From contig RCSZ01000001.1 in NCBI GenBank assembly GCA_014898425.1, positions 3,782,001-3,846,000 on the forward strand: 64,000 nt of DNA. Reading direction: 5' to 3'. The translations under genes were made by a program, and so were the position numbers. Origin of the DNA: Botryotinia globosa. Taxonomy: Eukaryota; Ascomycota; Leotiomycetes; Helotiales; Sclerotiniaceae. Below the pieces are notes generated by a model. The model was not told where the DNA came from and ran no database searches. It was given only the letters and a program-made list of their open reading frames with translations. Shown here in pieces: positions 23,508 to 36,565 of this stretch (positions are counted from its first letter, which is position 1; each line of letters opens with the position of its first letter).

Positions 23508-24319
23508 AGTCGACCACCCTACTTTCGGGCCTCCCCTGTTTTGGGCCACCCTTTTACACCAAAAATTACTTTTTGGCCTATCAATATCTCTATCAATATT
23601 GACTATAATTTAATAAAATTATATATATATATAATTCGAATTATTTTAGGCTTATATTAGAATTTTTAGAATTTCAGAATTTTTCTGGATCGATTTCTAG
23701 AACTTTAAAATATCGATTTTCAATTTACATACAAATCGCATACAAATTTAAAATTTTATAAAATCTATAATAAATTTTAAGGAAAAAATAGCTAAAAATA
23801 AATCATAAAAATTATTATAAATTTATAAGATATTCAATTTGAAAGATCTTGAGAAAAATAAAAAATTCCTTATAAATAAATATTTAAAAGGGTACCCTTA
23901 AAATTACAGGGATTATTTATACTACTTTTAACTCACTATATATTATATCCCTATATTTATTTATTTATTTGAATTCTTTTTTGAATTTCTATATAGATTC
24001 AGATTTGAATTTTTGAAAAAGATATACAATTTTCTTTTAATAATTATTATTAAAAAATTATTAAAGATTTTATAAAATTTGAAATTTATATGTAATTTAT
24101 ATGTAATTTATATGTAAATTGAAAATCGATATTTTGAAGCTCTAAAAGTCGATCTAAAAAAATCCTAAGAATCTAAAAATCTCAAAATAGATTGGAGATA
24201 ATTCGAATTATATAAATACAAATTTTTATTAAATTATATTCAATATTAATAAAGATATTAATAAATCAAAAAAGTGATTTTTGGTGTAAAAGGGTGGCCC
24301 GAAAGTGGGATATTCGATT
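23508..24319 (+). mobile_element. Foldback/TIR element, copy 1 (TA target)
   Basis: The 812-bp element begins AGTCGACCACCCTACTTTCG and ends with a decayed complement (GGCCCGAAAGTGGGA ... TTCGATT). It is flanked by TA on both sides (23506-23507 and 24320-24321). Inverted similarity extends far inward: GGGCCACCC / GGGTGGCCC, ACCAAAAATTACTTTTT / AAAAAGTGATTTTTGGT, and TCGATTTTCAATTTACAT / ATGTAAATTGAAAATCGA. The central part, near 23880-23960, is not symmetrical and gives the element an orientation. A TA target fits Tc1/mariner-type mobilisation. No transposase frame is visible. Confidence 0.85.
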
Positions 24320-27300
24320 TATGGTTTATATAATAAATTATTCAATTATTTGTATATTATTAAGTGGTATAATATCATATAAGGCTTATATAAATTATAT
24401 TCAATTTAATATTAATAATTAATTCGATATCTTTTATTTATATATACTAAATAGTATTATTTATATATATATTCTGAAAGAGTATAGAGTTGCAAATCAG
24501 AAATTTATATTTTGTATGGAAAAGGGTATTTTAATTAATTTCGAAGGTAATTACATTTACAAAATGTTTATATTGATTATATTTTGAATAAGGTTATATA
24601 ATCTTCAAATATATAATTTAATAAATTAGATCTAATAATAAACTTTAATAATAATAATGATGATATCAACAAATATTAAATCAAAAAAATTAATATTATT
24701 AACAAAATAACTAATGATTTAATACCTAAAAATAATTTTATTTATATCTAGTTGGATAAACTAATTATTGATATCAATAATTGATTTAATATTATTAATA
24801 ATTTTGCTGAAATTATAAACAAAAACGAATTCGATTAAAAAAAATTAAATATTAATATTTGAATTTAAGTATCATTATAATCAGTTTCAAAATTCTAAAA
24901 ATAAAAATAAAAATAAAAATAGTAAATATTTTACACCATTTATTTTATAATAATATTATATTACAATATTTAATATATATATAATGATTATAAGCGATTC
25001 AAATAATAATTTAAAACCTTTTAATAAAGTTATAAGATTTTAAAATAAAAATTATTAGATTCAATTTATTAAAAAAAAAACAATTCTAATATTTATAAAC
25101 AAAAGATTTTATATAAAAAGATTATCTACAAAAAAATAAAAAAAATAAAAAAATAATTAAATACAAAACTTATTGGATTATTCGAGGTTTTATATTACAA
25201 AATACAATGTACAAATATTTTGTTAGGATATATATATAATAGTAAACTGTTAGGATTTCAATTTCTAATACTATGCTTTTCAGGTCAGATTGTATATATA
25301 GTATAATTATAAAGCTTATAACTTCTATTATATGTATGTGATATAAATAAAAATAAACAAGGAAGAATTATATAATATTAAGCAAATAAAATAAAAATGA
25401 AATGAATTCTTATTTTGTATTAAATTGATTATTTTTTTAATTTAGATTAAATCAATTATATTATTATTTTTTGAAAAAAAATTATTTATTTCTTTATTTT
25501 ATAAATTATTTAAAGTTTAATAACCTTTTTTTTAGAAAATCTATTTATAAATTTTTAAAAAAAATCTGTTTTTGATTTTTATAAAATATTATATTTAGAT
25601 TATATTCTGAGTTTGATTTAAAAGAATATTATAAGTTTCCTTTTACAAATAGTTATATTTTTTTATATTAAATTTATTTTTATTTTTATTCAATATTTAT
25701 TAAAACAAAGTTTTTTATAACATTAATATTTATATTTTGAAATATATAATGATATTATAAGTTTTTAAAGATTCTGTTTTTTTTATATTGAGATTTATAA
25801 TAATATTATAAGATATTAATACATCTATAGATATTATATTATTGGAAATAATTCTAGATAATTTTGAACGATTGGAAAAATGGTTATAATATAAATAAAT
25901 AAATATTAATTAATATTATTTATTATCTTAAAATTAGATTCTATCTTTTTTAAATAATTTAATTGAGAATATTATAAAATTACATTTTTATTTAAAACGA
26001 TTTTTTATATTTTATTAATATAATAATATTGATTTATAATTTATAATTAATAAATATTGAAAAAAGTTTTTGTTTTTTTACAAATTAAAAATTATTATCA
26101 TTATTCAAATTAAAAATATTATTTTTTAAATAATCTATATTAATAATATTTTCATTTTACTATTACTTTTTATATATTAATTTTTATAATATTAGTTTTT
26201 ATTATTTCTTTTTATTATCCCTATCTCTTTATATTATTACTTTTCTAATAAATCTTTATTATAATTTTAAAACTAATTTAAATCATTATATATAGATCTA
26301 AAAGCAATTTGAATTTGAAATTAATATTGAAATTCAAACTAGTTAATAAGAAATAAATTTTTTTCGTTTTCAAAACTTAATCTCGAATTAAAATTGATAT
26401 TCAATTTACTAAATAATATATTTTATTATTAATATCTTCTTTTCCAATAATATTATAAAGTTTATAATTATAATTAATATTTGAAATTTATAAAATATAA
26501 TTTGAATCTTGAAAGAAATTATTTATTATTAATTCAAATCGATATTATATAAAAAAATAAAGCTTAAGATTATTATCATCAATATTATTTAAATGGATAA
26601 TAGTAATAATATTATAATTAATTTATATAGTTTTATTATTAATAGGATTAATTGAATGATTAATATTATGTTATAAAAGATTCAAAATAATTGTTTGATT
26701 AATATTAAAATATATAAAAATTAAATTAATAAAATAGATAACTCTAAGAAATATATTAATTTTGAAATTTTATATCTAATTATATATAATCTATATTTAA
26801 ACGATTTAAAAGATTAATTATAATTTATTAGAATCTTTTTTTATAAAAAAAGATATAAAGATTTATTAATATTGATTTTTCTATTTCAATTCTAAAGAAT
26901 TAATAATATTAATGATATAGTTATTAGTTTAAGTAGACTCTAGAATTACTAATATAATAAATTACATAGTATTATAAGAAGAGTTGAATTATCTATCTCC
27001 TTTTTTTATTTACTACTCAAAGAGTAGTATATATAGGGATTTTGAATACCTATAGAGCTCTTATCAGACCCAAAGAAACCTGGTTTTTTATTATATTATA
27101 TAAATATAATCTTCAACCCCAATTAATATTCTCTTAGAATCTTATATTTTTTTATATGTCTTTTATTTCTTTATAATATAAAATACAAATTATATATTTT
27201 TTTAATATAATTATTTATTATTTCTAGAAAAAGCTTATTATTTATTATATTATATTATAAAGTTATATATAAATATAATATTTACTTATTTATTTATATC

Positions 27301-28149
27301 CAATCTAGCTTTGTTTATTATATATATTATCTTTAATTTTTTTTGGGAATTTTATTGTTTTTTTATATAATTATTTTATTATATTCAATTTTTTAGTTTT
27401 ATATAGTTATTTGTAATCTTTATTATTATAAAATTAATAAATATTTATAATATTGATAAATAATATTATAAATTCATTGATTTATAAATATTTTTAAAAA
27501 TATGTAATAATTAATTTTCTTTTTTTTATATAAATATTTATTCATTTAACATCAATATCCTTTTTTGTTTTTTTCAATAATTATATTCTATAAAAAAAAT
27601 TAAATCAATAGAATAATATAGTTTTTTTAATAACTTTTAATTATTTTAATTAATATTAATTTCTTATTTTATAAAAATCGAAAAAAGTTTCATTTTTTTC
27701 AATTTCTATTTTGTTTTATTTTATTTTATAATATATATCGAAATCTCTTTTTAATAATCTCTCTTTAATGTATAATATTAGAATATTTATAATCAATTTT
27801 AAATATTTTTTGTTTTATTAATCTTAGTAAGAGTTGAGGCCCCGGCTTATCGCACATTTAAGCGAGATTAGAGTAACCACCTAATTTCACACACCCTATT
27901 TTAAAAATTCAATTATTATTCTAAAATTCATTATTTTAAGCTCAAATTCAAAATAGATATTGAATATAATTACAAAGATAATAATTATAAATTTCATCAA
28001 AATTAGCATACTTCTTAACACTTTAAAACTATTCAAGTTAGGATTAATAAAAAATTCTAAAAATAGATTGCCTCAAATTTAGGTATATTATAATCCACTG
28101 TAAGAAGTATATATAAGTTCAATTCGATTAAAAAAACTCGGAAAGGTAA
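24320..28149. other. Extremely AT-rich, decayed DNA
   Basis: Almost only A and T, with stops in every frame, as left by old RIP. I cannot name any element here with confidence. A short GC-richer patch near 27833-27895 (GAGGCCCCGGCTTATCGC) may be the terminus of the transposase relic that follows. Confidence 0.5.
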
Positions 28150-28860
28150 GGTTTATTAAAAATCTATAATGATTACTAAAAAGATTTATTGAATTATAAA
28201 AACAATTACTAAAGATTAAAGCAAAAGGAGGATGACTTTCGAATAAATGAAAAATGTGCTTGGTATTGAGACTTCGATATATATAATTCGAAAGGAATTA
28301 TATTGATATAGGTATAGAAGATATATAATATATCCTAAACCCTTTATTTCAAGGATATAAGCAAAAAAGAGGTTAGATTTTACTTATAAACATTACTAAT
28401 AGGGAATTAATAATATTACTGCTGCTAGACCAAAAGGAAGGGATTAAAGACTAATTATATAATTAAATGAAAATACTTTCGAATTAAGAAAAGTGAATAG
28501 GATATAGATTATTGAATGGATTAATAAAAAGAGGTATACTGATTATATTAAATCAATATATCGATTAGAAAAAGTATCGATAATAATATAGAGTATAATC
28601 GACTAAAACTATAAATCTCTATTGATCTTTTTGGAAAAGTTTAAAAGCGATAAAGGCATTATCTTTAAAGTATATATATAACAAGTCCTTAAACCTATTA
28701 TATTCTCATTATTCGATAAACTAGAATCTGAATATATATTCATAAAGGACGGTTTTAAGATAAGAGTTCTAGCTTCTTCTCACCACATATATAACGCTTT
28801 TCCAGTTAAAATATAGGATTATTCAATTTTTCATACCCTAGTTTATTTCTTATTATAAGA
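28150..28860 (+). pseudogene. RIP-damaged DDE transposase, mariner-like
   Basis: One plus-strand reading frame, interrupted by stops that mostly fall at TGG-derived (TAG/TGA) or CAA-derived (TAA) positions, keeps family-like sequence. There is an NKKRY segment, then NYKSLLIFLEKF near 28598-28640, QVLKPIIFSLFDKLESEYIF near 28682-28740, and KDGFKIR near 28747-28767. The last corresponds to the second catalytic Asp block (EDG/QDNA region) of fungal Tc1/mariner DDE enzymes. The third catalytic Asp block (SPDLNP) cannot be read clearly. The assignment rests on remembered family shape, and I have not located its terminal repeats. It could be an autonomous source for the TA-flanked MITEs nearby, but that is speculation. 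Confidence 0.5.
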
Positions 28861-29398
28861 GATAAAATTAGATTTCTTTTTAAAAAATATTATTTAATTA
28901 ATCAAATTATAAAAAAAAATAGATAGAATATTTATATTTATTTTTTTAAATAGGATTTGAAAGGGTTAAAGTTAAAAGTTCTAAATTTTGATGAAAATTC
29001 GCTTATTTTGTATGAGGAAAATGTTATATGTTAGAATTTTTGAAAAAATTTGATTTCAATATTATATAATTATTTAACAAAAATAATAAAAAATATTTCG
29101 AATAATTTTTTATATTTTGATTTCAATTATTTATTATTTTTGATTTTTTAAAAAAGAAAATATAAAGATTTGATTGAAATATTCAATATATAATTTGTAT
29201 ATGAAAACCTCATTTTTGCAGGGATTTTGTTACATTTGTCACAGAGGTACAATAAGCAGGTGCCAGAACTCTTATATAAATAGGATTAGCCTTTGAAACT
29301 TTCGAGACCCATCTCAACAGAACAAGTTACGGTTAATTCGCATCTGAAACCACCGCAATTCTATCATGTTCCGTCCCAAAACGAGCTTAGGAGTAGAT

Positions 29399-30297
29399 TT
29401 AAATGTCATTTTTTCCTCCGGATGTGCATGATCCAAAAGAAAGACTGGGCCCACAGTACATGGTGCTATCAAAGCTGTTTGTCGGTCCAATAAGGAGAAA
29501 GCCACTCCAGGTACCCGAGTGGGTAAGATCGAGACATTCTGTGGAACACAGGGAATTTCCATCGGTGGTTGTTAAGTGTTGTTTGATAGCTCCTTGGATA
29601 GTTTTGACTTCTGCAGTTGTATCACAGTTGCTACCAGTCGCATAATACACCCAAGAAACACCATCCACTGAATTGAAGTTAGAACACAGCTAATTTTCAA
29701 GTCCGAGGTCTTTTTCCACCAGATAATTGGGATTGCAGCTATTGGGATATTTCCACGACTCCAGTTTGTTGGGGAAAAAACAGATTTTATAACAGAAAAT
29801 GGCTTACATGAACCATAAGACTTGCCGCAGCTACCTGCGTCTGAGAGAGACTTAATCGCGGCTCCGACGGTCTCAGAGAGAGTGACAACTATGCTGACGA
29901 CGGTGAGGCATTGCTTTACGAAAATCAGTATCGTTTGAGGCACGAAAAGGTGAGCGTTCATAGCCCCGTGGACAGTTCTCAACTAAATCTGAATGACTTT
30001 GTAGAACGTCTTACGAAGATCGGAGTGTGCATTTCGGCCTGTTGGGTGACCTGAAAGCTATTGAAGGAAATATGAGGTTTTACTAACAGCAGTTATTCGC
30101 AGGATCTGCTCACAGACCTTGACGTTTGTGCGAGAAACGAGAGAAGTGTCAGAAGTTGTGTTGACAGGTGTCAAATCATATCTGATCCATCTTTCTGGCA
30201 TTGGTTGCCCATTGATTGTTGAAGGACCGTCAATTGCAAGCGAGTAGACTGATTTCGTGCAACTCATTGCGAGGAGGACTGGTGTTGTGATACGCAT
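29399..30297 (-). CDS. Probable small secreted cysteine-containing protein
   Basis: A spliced minus-strand gene fits this island of normal composition. Exon 1 starts at the ATG at 30297 with a signal-peptide-like start (MRITTPVLLAMSC...) and runs to about 30088. A 36-nt piece at 30015-30050 is uncertain. Exon 3 is 29808-29913 (...SETVGAAIKSLSDAGSCGKSYG). Exon 4 is 29399-29667, reading WVYYATGSNCDTTAE, CSTECLDLTHSGTW, YCGPSLSFGSC and SGGKNDI to the stop. The last two introns (29668-29807, donor GTAAGC; 29914-30014, donor GTAAGA) look sound. The first would be only 37 nt, so the junction near 30050-30090 may be drawn differently or be damaged. The exon 4 pattern recalls a family of fungal secreted proteins of unknown function with YYATG...CDTTA and YCGPSLxFGxC signatures; I cannot name it firmly. 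Exon 4 has no disabling change. Confidence 0.55.
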
Positions 30298-31250
30298 GTT
30301 TAGCTGGATGTCGAGAAGAGAGCGAGAATATAATTGCGCTAACGATGATGTTCTAATGGCAATAGTAATGTAGTGAAGAGTGCTGTGATGAAATGACATT
30401 ATCGTGGACGATCTACTGGTATTTGTACAAAATAACAGCCAAGCTTTCAGATGAGTAGACTGTTGGCTCTTCCTCGGTCCTTGTGTGCTGGGTATTCTTA
30501 CTGCGAAAAAAAGGATTTTTTGATCCATACAATTCATTTCGATACCGACAGTTTGGTAACCAATGTTTGTATCAAGAAGCACCTTTTTATCAATAATAAA
30601 TATGTCACCGAAGTTAAGGTGGGAATCAAGTGGAACTCAATACTAGAGAATGCATCTGCTAAATTGCGGAATACTACAATCATACTACCTCATTTACAGC
30701 ATTCCTTATCATAATTCCGCTTATACTGCTTGGATATTCAAGTATGATATTCGAGAATTTGTTTTTGTCAATACTGTTATGAGTCCATTCCAGTCTGTAT
30801 ACAGGTTACTCGAGCTGTGTCTCTGGCTAGAGTGAAGCCACTGATGCTAATTTCTTCTTTTTGGATTTTTAAATTCGAGTTCTTGGGAGTTTCGGATTGT
30901 ATTTGCATTATATGTACAAATACCTAGCCAGGGAGAAAACTTGTCCGTTGAAATTTGAGTTCCGCTTCCAAAACTCTGCTCCTCAATGAACCACTTAACC
31001 ACTGTCTACGGATGATTCTTTCGAGTGCCCCACATCCAACCTTTGATGAGGTGAGCCTCTTCTTGCATGGGCATTTAGATAAACTTCCGCCTATATAGAC
31101 GTGCCCTCCACTCCTTCGCACGAGCCAACACCGATATTTTTACAGAGCACAACCTTTACCGGACTGTCGGGACATCGATCATGTGATCAAAGAGGGTACT
31201 GTATTAACTAGCGCCACACTAGCTCTTCCCTATATTAAATACTAGCTTCC
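30298..31250. other. Island DNA of normal composition, no further gene recognised
   Basis: Short open frames only. This is the upstream flank of the secreted-protein gene up to the first GC-ended MITE. Confidence 0.4.
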
Positions 31251-31252
31251 TA

Positions 31253-32057
31253 TCCCCTAGACTGCCGGCTAGCGGCGCCGTATGTGGTCCGTGCACTGGG
31301 CAAAAACATCAATAACATCAATAATAATATTAATAATAAGGAAATCAACAAATATATTATATATAATAATTCTATTAATATAATCTCAAATGATATAGAA
31401 TTTGATTTTATTAATAAAAGAATATCATATTTAGATATTGTTTTTGTTTTGAAAACAAAAATTTATTTTGAATTTATAAAATATATTGATTTCGATTAAA
31501 AACTTATTATATTAGTTAATTCTCAATATTATAATATATTCATTCTATTTTATTTTTATTTTTTTATTAAAATAATAAAATTGATTATAAAATAAACGAA
31601 TTCATATATATGAATATCGAAAAACAAAGAATTATTGAATTCACAAGTATTTTTATAATATTCAATTATAACAAATAAGATTTATCTATATATAGGTATA
31701 TATATATATATATTATTATATATCGAATTTAAATTTAAAAGTTATTAGAAATATAAAAAAAATAAAGATAGAGATTATTTTATATATTTTATATCGAAAA
31801 ATAGATTCCTAGAGATTTATATAAAATATTGTATATTATCCCCTAAAACAAGTAATATTTTCGAAAGAATAAGATATTAATCTAAATATATAAGGATATT
31901 AAGAATACAACATTCATTTATACAATAATAATAAATGTTTCAATAGTTATCATAGAATATAGTCCAAATATCATAAGAATTCTTAAGATCCTAATGATTT
32001 GATTAGTCCATTAGATCCCTGCTAAGCGACGGCGCCGCTAGTTGACAGTCTAGGGGA
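31253..32057. mobile_element. MITE with GC-rich TIR, copy 1 (TA target)
   Basis: The 805-bp element begins TCCCCTAGACTGCCGGCTAG and ends with the imperfect complement (CTAGTTGACAGTCTAGGGGA), with TA on both sides (31251-31252 and 32058-32059). The GC-rich inverted terminus is about 30 bp and includes the palindromic core CGGCGCCG. The interior is almost pure AT and noncoding apart from one short frame at the left. The TA duplication suggests Tc1/mariner-type mobilisation. Confidence 0.85.
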
Positions 32058-32233
32058 TAGATAATAATGATCAAGAACGAATACAACTATATAGAACTAA
32101 TAAGTACTTACACTTATATCAACCAAGTTGAGACTAACACGGACACCAAAGCAAACATTTCAGCAAACACAAATTATATGACAAAAAGAAGAGGGTAATA
32201 AGTCTGTTAGATTCCGGTTTATCCTGAGAGCTA

Positions 32234-32741
32234 TCCCCTAGACCGCCGGCTAGCGGCGCCGTATGTGGCCCGTGCACTGAGTAAGAACATCAATAAGATT
32301 ATAATTAATATTATATATAAAAACTTCAATATTATATATAAAGATTCTGATTTCTTGGAAAAGTAATATTAAGTATATTAATTTTATGTTTATATTCTTC
32401 TTTTTTTGAAAATAATAATTAAATGATTTTATAAATATTATTATATTTTGATTTAAATCCCCTTGAGAAATAAAAGATATCTATAAGTAATTTCTATATA
32501 ATCTATACTTAAAAATATATATTAAATCAAGAATTCAATATTTATTAAAAAGGAAAAGACTGAAAGAATACAATATAAAGAATTTAAAGATATATATATA
32601 TTTTTTCTTCAAAATAATAAGTGTTGAGTTATTATAATACTAAAACGGATTAGAATAGTGAGAATTCCTAAGATTCTAATGTTTTGATTGGTCAATAAGT
32701 GCATATTAAGCGACGGCGCCGCTAGTTGGCGGTCTAGGGGA
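32234..32741. mobile_element. MITE with GC-rich TIR, copy 2 (TA target)
   Basis: This is a second, shorter (508-bp) member of the same family in the same orientation, with left end TCCCCTAGACCGCCGGCTAG, right end CTAGTTGGCGGTCTAGGGGA, and TA at 32232-32233 and 32742-32743. Left subterminal (GTATGTGG, CCGTGCACTG) and right subterminal (TTAAGCGACGGCGCC) parts match copy 1, while the AT interior differs. Confidence 0.87.
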
Positions 32742-32743
32742 TA

Positions 32744-34056
32744 ATATAAGAGGGATGATTTCCGACAAGAGCTATAGTTCCCTATTTATATGTGAACATT
32801 GCAGCAGTGTTATAATACCCGGACCAATTTACCAACAAGGACTAACCCTAAATAACTTTTCAATCAGATTCTCCCTATAAGCTTAGTGATGGTGCGACAA
32901 AGAATTCAATTTCGGTTTGTCACGTGCTAGTTGAGACACATGTAATATTGCTATGGGGTTTTCACCGTTTCTTATTCACTTTATTTCCAATCAGAAGAAA
33001 ATGGAAGCTCTGTAAAAAAGCTTCGGCGTCGTAAGAACGAGAGCATAGAAAAGCTAAGTGCGAGTTCTTGTTGATGAGTTTTCACAATAGATGCCGGAAG
33101 ACAAGTTTTACAAGTGAGGAACGAGTTTTATTGATCTGAAAGTATGATACAACTATAAATCTCTTTTATACCCCACCTAGGTAACTAATGAGTCATGCAA
33201 CGCCTTTTAACTACACCTTCTATACCCACTCACATGTGGGTGCAGGCGGCCCGGACCGAATTGTTGGCTGAGCTTTAGATCTCACTGAACAACTCAGGCC
33301 ACCACTCCATAGAAAGACAGGGGCCTGATCGAATCTCTCCAAAATTACATAAAAATGAAAGCTTCTTCACTTCAATACTGCATTGTATCACTAATTATGA
33401 AGCGAGTGTAGGGAATCTGGATAAACATCAACATGCAATATGTCAAAGGACTCTCTCTATCTGAATCTCAATCAGAGTAGCAATCAATTGACTTAAGATA
33501 TAAGTTTGAAACATGACTGTCTCTTGTGACTGTCTTTCTCGATGCTTTGAACAAAGTGCTTCGCCTAATTACGCCGATAAGGCGAGCCTGAATGGAACTA
33601 ATTAGCGGGTCCAGGCTTAATTGGATCCAGTCGGATGCATACCGTGTTCACTCGAGAGACTAAATTGTTATCCGTTACATCAACCGATTCAATTAATTTA
33701 GACAGATCTTAACTTAAGCTGGGAAGCTTAAACCCCACAAAGCTTAGCTTAACTTGGCTTATACGTCAGATGCTCTCGTGTCCCGTAATTTATCTACGTG
33801 CTGTAAGTACCATTGAGTAGATTTCTTTGAAATTAGGAAGTTCGTAACGCCATTTTTTGCCCCATTGTTGAAAAGTTTTCCCCAACAGTTGGTGACTTTG
33901 GTCCCAAGCGGAGCAATTCTCGTACAGATTTTGCCGATGATAGCCCATCTGTCTAGCTTGTCATTCAAGCAGACCTGAGCTATATATATATTACATCTCT
34001 ACAAGTATCATTATTTACTCAATCAAATAAAGCACTACATCCAATATTTTGTCAAG
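32744..34056. other. Second island of near-normal composition, no gene recognised
   Basis: A minus-strand frame at 33759-33968 (about 69 codons) has no known motif. The CCTAGG palindrome stands near 33175. Nothing else is supportable. Confidence 0.4.
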
Positions 34057-34434
34057 ATGCCGTGAGTTCTCACTCATCCCCGATCAGTTTGAGAATTGAA
34101 TACCCAAACATATATTGAACCTAATTGATTACAGAGAATTCCAATTGCCACCTCTATTCATTAAAATTGAGCAGTCCCTGCCATATATCACTTCGCCTCT
34201 CCTTTTATTCTCACTTGTGTTACCGATATTCATCAATATCGACAAATCAAATGCAGATAGCATACGTTTGTGCCAGATATCCTTTAGCGCATACTTTTGC
34301 TATTATTTCTATAGACTGTAAGCTTTTCGCTTTCCAGTTGTAAAAATTGATTACTTAACAATATTTTGATAATTAGACCAGATACGCCACACCGTTGTTC
34401 GTCATTAGAAGCGCTAGTGGAGAAAGCAAACTGA
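34057..34434 (+). CDS. Possible tiny three-exon gene, function unknown
   Basis: I do not recognise a family. The model has exon 1 of five bases (34057-34061, ATGCC), a donor GTGAGT, branch-like CTAAT and acceptor ACAG at 34134, exon 2 34135-34317, donor GTAAGC at 34318, branch-like CTTAAC and acceptor TTAG at 34376, and exon 3 34377-34434 ending in TGA. The introns are 73 and 59 nt. The product would be 81 residues, starting MPEFQLPPLFIKIEQSLPY, with one hydrophobic segment (SPLLLFSLVLPIFI) suggesting a membrane protein, and a short polar C-terminus. The well-formed splice signals are the main support. A five-base first exon is unusual but is known in fungi. It may instead be a chance arrangement. 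Confidence 0.35.
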
Positions 34435-36402
34435 GGAGATATGAAGAACTAGCCTGGGCAATAGGTCTAGAAAGCATATAGATGTGGAGTGATATGGGAG
34501 AAGGAACTTCAATTTTAAACCTGCAAAGGAGTTACTAGTTGTTCTGTCAAATTTGTTCCCCTCTTACTCCTATTTGTATACACCTTATGAGAGAAACGCA
34601 AATATTATATGAATACTATAAACTGTGCCGCTTCGTTCGATTATATTCTTACAGCCTATAACTATGATGAAGAACAAATATAGAGGGAAGGTTAGCATAG
34701 GGTTGAAAACTTAGGGTTAAAAAAATTATTATAGTGGAATCAGGGTTAGGATTAGAAAGCCTTAACACTCTTTTTTTTGCTTAAAATACCGAATATAAAA
34801 TGAATCGAGTATAATGTTACAACGGATTAGTAACAGGTCAATAAAAATCACGGGACAAGTGTTATGTAATAAAACCGATTTATCGAAATCAGCTTTGCGG
34901 CTATCGACTTGTCGATTCGTAAAGTACGAAGGTCTATATAAGGGAATAATGAGTTTTATTACAATGTAAAGCTTTATACTCAAGAATAATCATTAATTTC
35001 ATTACTATAGTTATAAGAATTACAACCAATTTTAATCTTATCGAATCCCTATTTGAAATCTAGTTTAAACTATCTCAAGAGATCTCTAGTTATTTCCATA
35101 TGATCTAGAAGCAGCTCCTATAATATAGAATAACATTTCTTAACCTCATCAAGAATAAATATCTTATAATTCAGGTTTGTGAAATAATTATATTCTTCAA
35201 AATCTTCAAAATTATGAAAACTATATATTTCACATCTCTAGTCTACGAAATGTAACGATTCGGTCCCTTTCAGGTTCCCTTCTTAGTCACCTAGCTTCTA
35301 GGACCTTAGCCTAGTACGTGACTCATTGATGTATATAGTCCGGAAGCTCTTATAGTTCTCTTTATATTCTTTTCTTTCTTCTTTAGTTTTAGATTCTAAG
35401 GTAGAATTGAATCCTTTTATGATAGTCCTTTATATTATTATCTTTTTTGAATTTATTGTTTTAATATATTCTAAATACTTTTTATTGGATTTCGATTAGA
35501 TAAATTAGAGGGGTTGTTATAGGTCGAAAGCGTATAAGGAGTAAATAGATATATAAGAAAGCAGGCTCGGGTGAGCGACTAAAGGATTATATAAGCAGTG
35601 TAACACGTGATTTTGATTGAAAAATTATATGAGATTTTCTTTCTTATTTTGCAATTTGAGGGATTAGATCTCTTTTTATGCTTATTCGCTTAGAATTAGC
35701 TTTCTTTATTTAAAATCCCTTTTCTAATCCGGTTATTCTTTAAATAAAGAATCTCTTCTTTCTTTTATTCTTTCGAAATGACGATTGAGTGATTAATTAT
35801 TATCTTATCGATTTTATCTAATCGATTTATATAGTTTTCAATCTTTTATTTATTAAATTATTATTCGAATTTATTACAATGAAATTACTTTATTCTTATT
35901 TAAATATATATATATAAGTAAACTAAAAGATATCAATATTATATTATATTTTTATTTATATTTATGAAAACAATATTATAAATAATAGTTCTTCTTAATA
36001 TGTATTATCTTTTTACTTTTATATATATATGAATAAAATAATAAATAAAACAATATTATATAATATTATATAACTTTGTAAAATTTTCGCAAAGTTATAT
36101 TTATATGTTATATATTATAGCAACTGCCTCTAGGTCATGTGAAAATAATTAGAAATCTTTCGAAATGATTTAAACTAGATTTCAAATAGGAATTCAATAA
36201 GATTATAATTAATTATAATTTTTATAATTATAATAATGAAATTAATAATTGATTTTAAATATAAAGTTTTATATATAAAGAAACACATTCTTTTATATAA
36301 ATCTTTATATTTTATTCGAATTAATAAATCAATTCAATTAATCGAATTAATAAGTCGAATCGACTTTTCTTTATATAATATTTATTTTATAAGTTTTAAT
36401 AT
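34435..36402. other. AT-rich stretch, decayed
   Basis: Composition falls back to AT-rich after about 34.6 kb. A GC-richer patch at about 35249-35345 starts TGTAACGATTCGGTCC and could be the start of another LTR, but I find no matching end or target duplication. No gene is visible. Confidence 0.4.
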
Positions 36403-36552
36403 TGTCAAGGTACGGGTAAAGACTTATATTGTATTATAAGGGTTCTAAGTGCTATGAAAAGTTGAGGCCCTATTATAGGAAATAAAGTATACTAAGGGTA
36501 CGCTAAGGGTTTATATTTGAGATACAAAGGTAATATAATTAATACTATAATA
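36403..36552 (-). repeat. 3' LTR of the gypsy element, heavily RIP-mutated
   Basis: It aligns base for base with the solo LTR at 44051-44200. In the last 12 bases GGCGCCGTGACA became AATACTATAATA, with transitions only. Most C and G positions in its right-hand part (plus orientation) are lost. Confidence 0.9.
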
Positions 36553-36555
36553 ATA

Positions 36556-36565
36556 TCCTCCTTTT
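36556..36565 (-). other. Polypurine tract of the gypsy element
   Basis: On the minus strand AAAAGGAGGA stands three bases before the 3' LTR, where plus-strand priming needs it. It fixes the element's orientation independently of the coding relics. Confidence 0.75.

Noticed and set aside
35249..35604. Possible LTR starting TGTAACGATTCGG
   Set aside because: I found no convincing matching end, target duplication or second copy in the window.
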